Source: Lachnospiraceae bacterium (GTDB lineage: Bacteria > Bacillota > Clostridia > Lachnospirales > Lachnospiraceae). Taken from it: a DNA stretch of 56,850 nucleotides. The DNA is taken from NCBI GenBank assembly GCA_014804245.1, contig JAAVAE010000018.1:64976-121825 (forward strand). Direction: 5' to 3'. Numbering within the stretch: position 1 is the stretch's first letter; each line of letters begins with the position of its first letter. Under the pieces are notes generated by a model. It saw only the letters and a list, made by a program, of their open reading frames with translations, was not told where the DNA came from and ran no database searches. Below are positions 1-7,163 of the stretch, one piece after another. A program made the translations under genes and the position numbers.

Positions 1-230
1 TAAGTCTGCTGCTTCATAATTTCCTCTTCCACCATATCCTGAATCTCTTCCACATTAGGACTATGCGTCATCTTACTGCAAAGTTCCGTCACGTTCTTCA
101 CAACCCGTTTGATTTGCGCTTCCGAAAGTCGCTCCCCCTCTTCCACACTGCCATTCGCTTTCCTCACAGCATCCTCTATCTTAACAGCATCAAAACGAAC
201 CTCCATGCCGCTTCTCTTAATGATCTTCAT
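1..230 (-). CDS. nrdD: Anaerobic ribonucleoside-triphosphate reductase, N-terminal part (cut by window edge)
   Basis: Translating the minus strand from the ATG at 230 gives an open frame to the window edge, starting MKIIKRSGMEVRFDAVKIED and running on with an alternating helix pattern. This is the ATP-cone domain found at the N-terminus of class III (anaerobic, glycyl-radical) ribonucleotide reductases, which binds ATP/dATP and sets overall activity. The cytoplasmic enzyme makes deoxynucleoside triphosphates without oxygen. Only about 76 residues are visible, so the catalytic barrel and glycyl-radical site are not seen. NrdR also begins near such a domain, but it has a zinc ribbon first, and none is present here. 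A purine-rich AGGAGTG lies about 10 bases before the start codon. Identification is firm for the ATP cone and likely for NrdD. Confidence 0.8.
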   Translation of the reverse strand, partial: MKIIKRSGMEVRFDAVKIEDAVRKANGSVEEGERLSEAQIKRVVKNVTELCSKMTHSPNVEEIQDMVEEEIMKQQT

Positions 231-250
231 TCCTATCACTCCTATATCTT

Positions 251-313
251 GTATATTGTGCCCCTTGAAATGGGCACATTTAGTATTATACCGCCCCCGC
301 TAAAATAATCAAG
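251..313 (-). promoter_or_regulatory. Probable nrdD promoter with possible NrdR half-site
   Basis: Read on the minus strand, a TATAAT -10 (positions 285-290) sits 17 bases from CTTGAT (308-313), a weak -35. Between it and the gene, the plus-strand bases ATATTGTG (253-260) match the right half of the NrdR-box consensus, but the left half matches poorly. An imperfect dyad TGCCC/GGGCA lies at about 260-276. The promoter is reasonable; the NrdR site is a guess. Confidence 0.4.
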
Positions 314-516
314 TAGCCACGGTTACATATACAGATAAAATAATAAATAAAATTCCCCTCCCCAATTTGTGCAACATTTTATAGCACTCAAAACCGTCCG
401 CCCTCAAAAAATCCTCTCAAATCTATAAGTATAAAAATAGAAAATTTATGTAAGTGATTTTCTGAAAAAATAAACCCCGATATGATAAAAATAAAAAGTT
501 GAAAGAAGGGATATAA
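301..516. other. Intergenic region between divergent nrdD and the agr-type locus
   Basis: AT-rich spacer. It contains an inverted repeat AGAAAAT/ATTTTCT (439-445 and 457-463) and a TATGAT (481-486) that could be the -10 for the first response regulator. The matching -35 position (458-463, TTTTCT) is poor, as in activator-dependent promoters. No open frame with a ribosome binding site was seen. Confidence 0.35.
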
Positions 517-1239
517 ATGCTACGAATAGCAGTATGCGATGATGTTCCGATGTATGCGGAAATACTGGCAGAAGAGATTGGAGCATGGGCAGATCAGAGG
601 CATTTTAATGTACAGATTGAAAAGTTTGCAAGCGGAGAGGAGGTCTTATTTGAGCAGGAGGCAGCAGGAGATTTTGCAGCCGTATTTATGGATATTGAAC
701 TGGATGGGATAGATGGCATGGAAACGGCAATGAAGTTAAGGGAGAGGAACAGAATGGTCAGCATTGTCTTTGTTTCCCAGTATGAACAGTATTTTAAACA
801 GATGTTTCAAGTATATCCTTTCCAGTATATTGAAAAACCAGTATCCAGGCAGAAAGTCAGCGAGGTGCTGGATCAGATCGTGGAGGAGCACAGGCTTTTT
901 TATGAGAGTTTTTTCTTTAAATATAATCGGAGAATTTTCAATATTGCACTTGGAGAGGTACTCTACTTTGCCAGTGAAAAAAGGGTGATCAAGATATTGA
1001 TGGAAAAGGATAAGCAATATGTTTTTTATGAAAAACTGGATGATCTTGAGAAGATGCTTGCCGACTACAATAATCGTTTTATTCGGATCCATAAGTCCTA
1101 CCTGGTAAATGGGAGACAGATAGAACAATATCTTCCGGGATATGTCATGATGCGCAATGGGGATATGCTGCCCGTCAGCAGGGACAAAAAAGGGAAAATT
1201 ATGGAATTTTATATGGACTTTCTTGCAGAAGAATGCTAA
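517..1239 (+). CDS. LytTR-family response regulator (first of two)
   Basis: A 240-residue response regulator of the AgrA/LytR class. Residues about 1-120 form the receiver, with the acidic pair near D8-D9, the phospho-acceptor Asp59 in FMDIELDG, and the conserved Lys107 (EKP). Residues about 135-238 form a LytTR DNA-binding domain, with the hallmark FIRIHKSYLVN. The start ATG has AAGAAGGG eight bases upstream. It heads an agr-type cluster and is paralogous to the regulator at 2052-2771 (same length, same Asp position, near-identical RIHxSYLVN block), while only one sensor kinase is present. It probably shares the kinase at 2846-4144 or uses a remote one. LytTR proteins usually bind paired direct repeats about two helical turns apart. 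Confidence 0.9.
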   Translation: MLRIAVCDDVPMYAEILAEEIGAWADQRHFNVQIEKFASGEEVLFEQEAAGDFAAVFMDIELDGIDGMETAMKLRERNRMVSIVFVSQYEQYFKQMFQVYPFQYIEKPVSRQKVSEVLDQIVEEHRLFYESFFFKYNRRIFNIALGEVLYFASEKRVIKILMEKDKQYVFYEKLDDLEKMLADYNNRFIRIHKSYLVNGRQIEQYLPGYVMMRNGDMLPVSRDKKGKIMEFYMDFLAEEC

Positions 1240-1550
1240 AAATTACATTTACATATGCTAATTATTACATCAACAGAAAAAATGACAAATTTCATTTATA
1301 ATAGAAAAAGTATTCAGAGCGCTCAAAAATAAATCAGCATTTCTTTGAAGGCAGGGTTCATCCCCTGCCACATGTCTGGGGTAAAACAGGAACTATAGTT
1401 CCTAATGCACCTGGTTCGTTCTGGTTAATTTTAAAATAATTGTTAAAACTATAACTGTATAAATAGAATATTTATACAGTTGATTTCACGATAAATCATA
1501 TTTTTATAAAATATCCCTTGAGTTATATATTTGATAACAGGAGGAAACAG
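1240..1550. other. 311-bp intergenic region with promoter-like boxes, hairpins and a long inverted repeat
   Basis: No convincing open frame. Visible in order: ATTACATnnACA repeated at 1242 and 1264 (22-bp period); TATAAT at 1297-1302; a hairpin with arms GGCAGGG/CCCTGCC (about 1350-1370); a perfect palindrome GGAACTATAGTTCC (about 1388-1402); then the 12-bp inverted repeat listed separately. It may hold the leader of the XRE gene or a short structured RNA. There is no homology evidence for either. Confidence 0.4.
1453..1481. promoter_or_regulatory. Perfect 12-bp inverted repeat, candidate operator of the XRE gene
   Basis: The arms AACTGTATAAAT (1453-1464) and ATTTATACAGTT (1470-1481) are exact reverse complements around a 5-base centre. 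The right arm runs into TTGATT (1480-1485), a plausible -35 whose -10 would be the TTTATA/TATAAA at 1503-1510. No T-tract follows, so an operator fits better than a terminator. Autoregulation by the downstream XRE protein is an inference. Confidence 0.5.
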
Positions 1551-1919
1551 GTGAGCGTAAATTATATTGACCTGGGGGCAAGAATTAAAAGAAGAAGAGA
1601 AGAACTTAAAATGTCTCAGGCAGAATTGGCTTCGCAGGCAGAATTGTCTACTCAGCATATCAGCAATGTTGAAAATGCAAGGAGTAAAATTGGTCTGGAT
1701 AAGCTGGTCACGATTTCTAATGTGCTCGACTGCTCGGTAGACGAACTTTTGTGCGGTAGTATGAAGACTGGAAGCAGATCGGTCTACAGCGACGAAATTG
1801 CAGACATCATTGAGGATTTTTCCGACACAGAAATGCGGACTCTGCCAGAATTTCTTCGATATTACACTTATATTTATAAATTACTTAAACAGAATCTGGA
1901 TGAGAACCGGGAGGAGTAG
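1551..1919 (+). CDS. XRE-family transcriptional regulator
   Basis: A 122-residue protein. Residues about 5-65 are a Cro/CI-type helix-turn-helix: LGARIKRRREELKMSQAELA, then the recognition helix around STQHISNVENARS, ending in VDELL. The remaining 55 residues are acidic and helical and probably act in dimerisation. The GTG at 1551 is chosen because AGGAGG (1539-1544) lies six bases upstream; a TTG at 1518 is in frame but has no such site. The gene sits between the two LytTR regulators and is preceded by a perfect inverted repeat, suggesting it represses its own transcription and perhaps other agr genes. The target is not known. Confidence 0.85.
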   Translation: MSVNYIDLGARIKRRREELKMSQAELASQAELSTQHISNVENARSKIGLDKLVTISNVLDCSVDELLCGSMKTGSRSVYSDEIADIIEDFSDTEMRTLPEFLRYYTYIYKLLKQNLDENREE

Positions 1920-2051
1920 AAAAGACAGGTTCGAGAGAACTATTATTCCATTCGCCGCCTATGGAAGGTGCTTTACAGGATTAAAGCGAAGAATTACATT
2001 AAAAGTTATATTTAAAATAATTCTTCTACGACAAGGATAAGGGTGAATGGG

Positions 2052-2771
2052 ATGCTGAAGATAGCAATATGTGAAGATGAACAAAGGTATGCAGAGGATT
2101 TAGAATGGGGAATTAAGGTCTGGGCAGCCAATGAGGGAATCAATGTCTGGATCAAAAAGTATAAAGACGGCACCCAACTCTTTGACGGTCTTGTTCAAGA
2201 GGGGATGTTTGACATCTTTTTCCTGGATATTGAAATTGATGAGATGAACGGTCTTGAGATAGCGGAACTGGTGCGGGAGGAGGATGTTCTCACGACGATT
2301 ATATTTGTTTCGCAGTATGAGGACTACTATAAAGAAGCCTACAATGTTCACCCTTTTCACTTTTTAAGCAAGCCGATTAATCCTAAAAAGCTGGAAAAAA
2401 CAATGGATGCATATATGGCTATGCGTGGGCGTGGCGTCGAAACCTTTACATTCTATATCAGGAGGGCAAGGTATAGTGTCCGGGTTAGTGAAATTATTTA
2501 TTTTTTCAGTGAGAATCGGCATATAACGGTAGTATGTGAGAATCAGAAGTATACCTTTTATGGAAAGCTGGGAGTGGTACAGAAAGAGATGGAAGCGGGA
2601 AACAGTTGTTTTCTGCGTATTCATCAGTCTTATCTGGTCAACATGGATTATGTGAAGGAATTTCACTATAAAGAACTGATTTTATTCAACGGGCAGTCAT
2701 TGCACATCAGCAGGGAAAACAGGAAGAGAATTCGGGAACTGCAGATGCTGCTTTTGGATGAAGAATTTTAA
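2052..2771 (+). CDS. LytTR-family response regulator (second; AgrA-like)
   Basis: A 239-residue receiver plus LytTR protein. Visible residues are the acidic E8-D9 pair, Asp59 in FFLDIEID as phospho-acceptor, a KP motif near residue 107, and the DNA-binding block FLRIHQSYLVN. Start at the ATG 2052 is preferred over the GTG nine bases earlier because it aligns with the MLxIAxC start of the paralogue at 517 and has AAGGGTG about six bases upstream. Upstream (1988-2026) is an inverted repeat GAAGAATTA/TAATTCTTC. The histidine kinase gene follows after 74 bases, so this is the likely cognate AgrA-type regulator acting on the agrD promoter. Confidence 0.9.
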   Translation: MLKIAICEDEQRYAEDLEWGIKVWAANEGINVWIKKYKDGTQLFDGLVQEGMFDIFFLDIEIDEMNGLEIAELVREEDVLTTIIFVSQYEDYYKEAYNVHPFHFLSKPINPKKLEKTMDAYMAMRGRGVETFTFYIRRARYSVRVSEIIYFFSENRHITVVCENQKYTFYGKLGVVQKEMEAGNSCFLRIHQSYLVNMDYVKEFHYKELILFNGQSLHISRENRKRIRELQMLLLDEEF

Positions 2772-2845
2772 AGTTACGAAAGATTATAATTTGCAGATAT
2801 TAAAGCAGTATCGCAGGCAAATCTGCAATATGCAGAGGTATAAAT

Positions 2846-4144
2846 ATGGAAGCACAGATTTTTGCATGGATGATGGATATTTTCTTTATATTCACATTAC
2901 ATATTTTATCCAGGCAGCTTTTGGGGGTAAAATATCAAAACAGACTGTCTTTGGTTTTGGGATGGAATATCTGTTTTGTGTTATGGAATATAAGCAGCTA
3001 TTTATCCATGGGCAATGCGTTAGTCAGTAATATAAGTACCAGTGTGATTTACTTCCTGGTACTTTATTTTTTATATAACGGAAATGTCAGAAATAAGCTG
3101 ATTCTAACAATCATGGTGGTGACACTGGGAATTGTCGCCGAGGGAATCGTAGCGTTTGCTCTGACGATAGCCGAAACATTCAGTAATGAGTCTTTGGAGA
3201 CGGAATTAAGTCTCATTTATGCAGCAAATGCTTTTTCAAAATTAATTTGGTTTGCCTTTGTTAAGCTCATCACGAAAATTTCTTTAAAACAGGAACAGGT
3301 TAAAATCAGACTTATGGAGTGGTTTGAAATTTTTTTAGTGCCGATTGGGAGTATTTTAATCTGCTATGTAACCTGGTGGGGACAATGGAAATATATTGAT
3401 TCGGCGCAGATCATCGTTCTTGGGTCGCTGCTGATTATTAACATTGTCACCTACTATATTTATCAAAGGGTTCAGGAACATGCAACGGAACGGATGGAAA
3501 ATGAACTTCTGAAACAGCAGAATGAACTTTTTCGTCTGCGTTACGAGGAATTCGAGAATCAATGGCTGAAACTGCGCAGGATGCGCCATGACATGGCAAA
3601 TAGTTGTGCACTGGAAATGAGCTATCTTGAAAAAGGGCAATATGAGCAGCTGATGGAACATTACCATGAAAAATTGGGGCAAATTAAGCAGCAGGGGGAT
3701 GTGATTCATACAGGAAACATTGGGATTGACTCCATCTTAAACTATAAACTGGAGATTGCCAGAGAATATGGAATTGCAGTGGATAGGAAAATCAAAATTG
3801 AAAGTGAGATTACAATCAGTAATATCGATTTGAATATTCTTATCGGCAATCTGTTTGATAATGCGATTGAAGCGGTCAAAGAATTATCACCCGATAAGAG
3901 AAAAATACGTTTCTTTATAAGGACGAATGCGGCAAGGCTTCTCTTTGTAATCAGCAATCCATATGAAGGAAAGAGGAATCGGGATAAAGCAGGAAATTTT
4001 CTGACCAGTAAAAAGGATGATTTTTATCATGGCCTGGGATTAAAAGAAGCGGGAGAGATTGTAAAAAAATATGACGGTGAAATGAATATCAACGATGCGG
4101 ACGGCGAATTTTCAGTCAAAGTCTTTCTCTACATCAATCAGTAG
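2846..4144 (+). CDS. AgrC-like sensor histidine kinase (GHKL type)
   Basis: A 432-residue membrane kinase. Residues about 5-208 contain six or seven hydrophobic spans, as in AgrC-type peptide receptors. A coiled linker leads to the phospho-acceptor region LRRMRHDMAN (His248). The ATPase domain shows the N-box NLFDNAIEA (Asn335/Asn339) and a short G-box HGLGLK near residue 395, typical of the GHKL kinases that pair with LytTR regulators. It lies directly after a LytTR regulator and before the peptide and AgrB genes, so it is the likely receptor for the mature cyclic peptide. The ribosome binding site is modest (AGAGG about 8 bases upstream). Confidence 0.9.
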   Translation: MEAQIFAWMMDIFFIFTLHILSRQLLGVKYQNRLSLVLGWNICFVLWNISSYLSMGNALVSNISTSVIYFLVLYFLYNGNVRNKLILTIMVVTLGIVAEGIVAFALTIAETFSNESLETELSLIYAANAFSKLIWFAFVKLITKISLKQEQVKIRLMEWFEIFLVPIGSILICYVTWWGQWKYIDSAQIIVLGSLLIINIVTYYIYQRVQEHATERMENELLKQQNELFRLRYEEFENQWLKLRRMRHDMANSCALEMSYLEKGQYEQLMEHYHEKLGQIKQQGDVIHTGNIGIDSILNYKLEIAREYGIAVDRKIKIESEITISNIDLNILIGNLFDNAIEAVKELSPDKRKIRFFIRTNAARLLFVISNPYEGKRNRDKAGNFLTSKKDDFYHGLGLKEAGEIVKKYDGEMNINDADGEFSVKVFLYINQ

Positions 4145-4147
4145 TGC

Positions 4148-4215
4148 TATTTTCAACAACTGGAGGTGTTATTTTCAACAAAGTGGTTACATTCTGTTTG
4201 AAAAAGTATTATGAT
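4148..4215 (+). promoter_or_regulatory. agrD-agrB promoter with LytTR-type direct repeats
   Basis: The 12-mer TATTTTCAACAA occurs twice, exactly, at 4148-4159 and 4170-4181, a 22-bp period or about two helical turns. Five bases later comes a poor -35 TTACAT (4187-4192), a 17-base spacer and a -10 TATGAT (4210-4215). AgrA-class LytTR proteins bind two direct repeats with this kind of spacing next to a weak -35. The repeats and boxes are seen directly; the binding protein is inferred. Confidence 0.6.
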
Positions 4216-4254
4216 GTAAAACGAAATTATCAAACCTAAAAGGAGGATATTACC

Positions 4255-4404
4255 ATGAAAAAAATGACAAATTCTATTACGAAAGCAGCAGTTGCAGCGT
4301 TGACAGGTTTTATTATGATCATGCCGCTGTACACATGCTGCTTCTTCCTGCATCAGCCTAAGATGCCGGAGGAAATCAATGATTTCAGAAAGTATGATAA
4401 GTAA
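4255..4404 (+). CDS. agrD: AgrD-like cyclic autoinducer pre-peptide
   Basis: A 49-residue peptide with AGGAGG (4241-4246) eight bases before the ATG. Residues 1-25 form a basic, then hydrophobic amphipathic leader. The core is PLYTCCFFL (residues 24-32), and the tail HQPKMPEEINDF matches the proline/acidic tail (P-K-M-P-E-E) conserved in clostridial AgrD-type peptides. By analogy with staphylococcal peptides, where a Cys closes a thiolactone on a residue four positions on with two bulky hydrophobics last, Cys28-Leu32 (CCFFL) is the best ring; Cys29-His33 is the alternative. AgrB should cut near residue 32-33. The agrB reading frame starts inside this gene, so the two are translationally coupled. 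Confidence 0.88.
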   Translation: MKKMTNSITKAAVAALTGFIMIMPLYTCCFFLHQPKMPEEINDFRKYDK

Positions 4405-4996
4405 TCTTTTCAGGAAGGCTGCTTTAAAGCTGGCAGAGAGCGGCAGCATTGAAGAAAAGTATGTGGAATTGTATGTGATCGCAATGCAGTCACTGATGGC
4501 GATGCTGCTCAATGTGGCAACGACGCTGGTCATAGGGTATCTGCTTGGTATGTGGTGGCACAGTGTAATCTTATTTGCTGCGTTCATTCCCCTGCGCTCT
4601 TATGCAGGCGGTTATCATGCAAGGGGCTACATCAGCTGCTATCTGGAGTCCTGCGTGATCCTTACAGCAATTCTTCTCATTACAAGAACCATCATACAAA
4701 GCCCCAAGCCGATGCCGGGGTTGTGGATTCTGTTCCTTATCGCGGCGGCAGTAGTCTTCCTGCTGGCGCCTCTGGCGGATGAAAACAAGCCCATATCGGA
4801 AAAGGAAGCAATTGTCTTCAAAAGGCGAGCAAGACTGATCTTGATTGTGGAAATAATCGTTTCCGTAGTTTTTGGAGCTATGAATGTGGATTACTGCTAT
4901 GCAGTAATGATGGCTGTGATCCTCAGCGCGCTTCTGCTGTTGCTTTATAAATGCAGAGAAATCGTGATTTCACGTAAAGAAAAACTGAATATGTGA
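4379..4996 (+). CDS. agrB: AgrB-like accessory gene regulator, pre-peptide processing protease
   Basis: A 205-residue integral membrane cysteine protease that trims the AgrD pre-peptide and forms its thiolactone. The catalytic pair is visible as His80 in AGGYHA and Cys87 in ISCYL, seven residues apart as in staphylococcal AgrB. Four to six hydrophobic spans cover about 35-65, 66-75, 92-108, 115-135, 152-167 and 170-190. The ATG at 4379 lies inside agrD (26-base overlap) with GGAGGA five bases upstream. A later ATG at 4394 would leave 11 bases of overlap but has no comparable site. A terminator follows at 5005. Confidence 0.93.
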   Translation: MISESMISNLFRKAALKLAESGSIEEKYVELYVIAMQSLMAMLLNVATTLVIGYLLGMWWHSVILFAAFIPLRSYAGGYHARGYISCYLESCVILTAILLITRTIIQSPKPMPGLWILFLIAAAVVFLLAPLADENKPISEKEAIVFKRRARLILIVEIIVSVVFGAMNVDYCYAVMMAVILSALLLLLYKCREIVISRKEKLNM

Positions 4997-5004
4997 TGAA
5001 AGAA

Positions 5005-5043
5005 AGGCTGCCTGTACAGATTGCTGCGTGGGCAGTCTTTTTC
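5005..5043 (+). terminator. Terminator after agrB
   Basis: Arms AGGCTGCC (5005-5012) and GGCAGTCT (5031-5038) pair with one G-U wobble and are followed by a run of T. It ends the agr unit. Confidence 0.7.
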
Positions 5044-5136
5044 CATGTAGTGACGATGATGCAAACTTGTATTTGGCTTAGGGTCTGATTAGCTTTTGAA
5101 GGAATTGGATATGCTTGAATAGTAAATTTGTTGTTC

Positions 5137-5165
5137 TTGACCATGTTTCGGTATACCGATATAAT
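5137..5165 (+). promoter_or_regulatory. Strong promoter of the HTH-HipA module with palindromic spacer
   Basis: TTGACC (5137-5142), a 17-base spacer and TATAAT (5160-5165) make a near-consensus sigma-A promoter. The spacer holds the perfect 12-bp palindrome TCGGTATACCGA (5148-5159), directly against the -10. HipB-type antitoxins repress their own promoters through palindromes, so this is a likely operator. Transcription would start near 5172, only about 4-10 bases before the start codon. Confidence 0.7.
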
Positions 5166-5175
5166 AAAATTGGTG

Positions 5176-5616
5176 ATGAATATGGATATTAACGAGATTC
5201 TAAAAGAAAAGGGTATGACAAGGTATCGTTTATCAAAAATAAGCGGTGTACCACATGCTACACTAAATGAATTATGTAGTGGGAAAAGCCGAATTGAAAA
5301 ATGTTCTGCGGAAACATTATATAAAATAGCGAAAGCCCTTCATGTTTCAATGGAAATGTTGATTGAGGATGCAATAATTAGTAAAAGACAAAATGAGGAA
5401 TTTCAGGCAATGCGAGAAGAATCTTATGAATATGGTTTACCGGAATATTTACAGAATGACCTTGATGCCTATAAAGAGGCGTTAAAACAGGGGTCGAGTA
5501 TATTAGATTGTTTATGGGGCGAGTTGTACGGAAGCATTAATATTGCAGAAATTAGCGATGGTATCATTACATCAGAGCATGCAGATTATCTGAGGAAAAA
5601 GTATTTGTGGAGGTAA
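5176..5616 (+). CDS. HTH regulator, candidate antitoxin of a HipA-like pair
   Basis: A 146-residue protein. Residues about 3-62 are an XRE helix-turn-helix (MTRYRLSKISGVPHATLNEL, ending near MEMLIED). Residues 63-146 are an acidic C-terminal extension (NEEFQ to YLWR) that I do not recognise; it makes the protein longer than a typical HipB of about 90 residues. The ATG at 5176 or 5182 is required to keep the first helix, but neither has a Shine-Dalgarno site and the mapped promoter ends at 5165, so the mRNA may be nearly leaderless. The kinase gene follows six bases after the stop. The pairing suggests an antitoxin and autorepressor. Confidence 0.75.
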   Translation: MNMDINEILKEKGMTRYRLSKISGVPHATLNELCSGKSRIEKCSAETLYKIAKALHVSMEMLIEDAIISKRQNEEFQAMREESYEYGLPEYLQNDLDAYKEALKQGSSILDCLWGELYGSINIAEISDGIITSEHADYLRKKYLWR

Positions 5617-5622
5617 TGGTAT

Positions 5623-6516
5623 ATGGTTGATTTTACAGGATGTAAAAGAATATTTGGAAAAGCCTATAATGGTGCTAATGGAAAGAAAATTGCTGTCGAA
5701 TATAATGGGAATCAGTATATGTTAAAATTTCCACCATCTGCTAAAGAGAAACCTACTGGACTGTCATATACTAATAGCTGTATCAGTGAGCATGTTGCAA
5801 GTAGTATTTTTAATATGATTGGAATACTGGCACAACAAACATTTCTTGGAACCTTTAATGTAAATGGAAAAGAAAAGATTGTATGTGCTTGCAGGGATTT
5901 TACAGGGGATGGGAAGGTGCTATATGATTTTTGCTCCATTAAAAACTCTGTAATTGATTCTGTGCATAATGGTAGTGGAACAGAATTGGTGGATATTTTA
6001 GAAACAATAGAAAAACAACAGTTCGTGAATCCGGTAGTACTTTTAGAACATTTTTGGAATGTATTTATTGTAGATGCATTGCTGGGGAATTTTGATAGAC
6101 ATAATGGTAACTGGGGATTTATTGTCAACACAGTTTCGCAAACAGCGGAATTGGCTCCTATATTTGATTGCGGAAGTTGTCTGCTTCCACAGGCAGATGA
6201 AAAGGTAATGCAGAATGTCTTGGAAAATGAAGGGGAATTGAATGCCAGAATATATCAATTTCCGACATCTGCAATAAAGCAAAATGGAAAAAAAATTAAT
6301 TATTATGATTTCCTTTTAGCAGCGGAGTATAAAGAATGCAATGAAGCCTTACTTAGAATTGTTCCCAAAATAGACATAGAGGCAATAAGTGCTTTTGTGG
6401 ACAATGTGCCATATATCTCTAAACTTCAAAGAGAGTTTTATAAGACATATATTTGTGCAAGATATAAGAGTATTATTATATCAGCATACGAAAATGTTTT
6501 GAGACAACCTAGTTAA
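5623..6516 (+). CDS. Compact HipA-like serine/threonine kinase
   Basis: A 297-residue kinase of the HipA/CtkA fold. Seen in the sequence: a candidate ATP-contacting lysine in YMLKFPP (Lys35), the catalytic loop GNFDRHNGN (Asp158, Asn163) and the metal-binding FDCGS (Asp182). These match the GNxDRHxxN and DxG motifs of HipA. It is much shorter than E. coli HipA (440 residues) and lacks the separate N-terminal subdomain, so it resembles HipT or H. pylori CtkA. GGAGG (5609-5613), inside the end of the HTH gene, serves as its ribosome binding site. HipA toxins phosphorylate aminoacyl-tRNA synthetases; the target here is unknown. All catalytic residues are present, so activity is plausible. Confidence 0.82.
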   Translation: MVDFTGCKRIFGKAYNGANGKKIAVEYNGNQYMLKFPPSAKEKPTGLSYTNSCISEHVASSIFNMIGILAQQTFLGTFNVNGKEKIVCACRDFTGDGKVLYDFCSIKNSVIDSVHNGSGTELVDILETIEKQQFVNPVVLLEHFWNVFIVDALLGNFDRHNGNWGFIVNTVSQTAELAPIFDCGSCLLPQADEKVMQNVLENEGELNARIYQFPTSAIKQNGKKINYYDFLLAAEYKECNEALLRIVPKIDIEAISAFVDNVPYISKLQREFYKTYICARYKSIIISAYENVLRQPS

Positions 6517-6611
6517 TGGGAAAGTATGTTGCGAGGGGATTGAAGGAACACATTCAAATTAGGGGACAACGGGAATTTTCAAGAAGGCAAGTAATTACAA
6601 GGGAGGCATAA

Positions 6612-7112
6612 ATGAATACATATATTTTTCTTTATCCAGAAACATCTTTTTTTGAGGTAAATCTTGTCGCCTATTTTATGAAGACGAAAGGGAATGTATC
6701 TATAGTTACAGAGAGGGACAATAAAGCTATATACACAAATGAGGGGATTAAAATCTTATCAGATATTTTTATTGATGAAATCCGTATTGAGGATATTGAT
6801 GTTTTTGCTGTCTGCGGCGGGGAAATAAAGAATATCAAGAATAAGCCCTTATTATACCAGACCATAAAAAGCTGTGCGGCGAATGATAAAATTATTGGAG
6901 GAATTTGTGCCGGCAGAGATATTGTCAAAAATGCGCTTGATCTTAGCAACGATTCTAAAACCACATATGCAACTGATAAAATTATTTTAAGCCCCGGCAA
7001 TGAATACGTGGATTTTGCATTAGAAATAGGAAAAGCCGCAGATATTTTTGAGGATGAAGATGATTACAATGAAACAATAAACTACTTTAAACTATTTAAA
7101 AGCGTAGAGTAA
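6612..7112 (+). CDS. DJ-1/PfpI family protein
   Basis: A 166-residue protein of the class I glutamine-amidotransferase-like fold. The nucleophile-elbow cysteine is visible in IIGGICAGR (Cys99), and the conserved acidic residue that tunes it is probably Glu15 (TSFFEVNL). Family members act as deglycases, chaperones, proteases or regulators, and sequence alone does not decide. GGGAGG lies seven bases before the ATG. It follows the HipA-like gene by 95 bases in the same direction with no terminator between, so cotranscription is possible. The base composition (AT-rich, many AAT/ATA codons) resembles the HTH-HipA pair and differs from the polysaccharide operon downstream. Confidence 0.8.
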   Translation: MNTYIFLYPETSFFEVNLVAYFMKTKGNVSIVTERDNKAIYTNEGIKILSDIFIDEIRIEDIDVFAVCGGEIKNIKNKPLLYQTIKSCAANDKIIGGICAGRDIVKNALDLSNDSKTTYATDKIILSPGNEYVDFALEIGKAADIFEDEDDYNETINYFKLFKSVE

Positions 7113-7163
7113 AAAATGTTTATGCAAAAATATCATGCAGATTAAAATGGAACGACACGTCTG

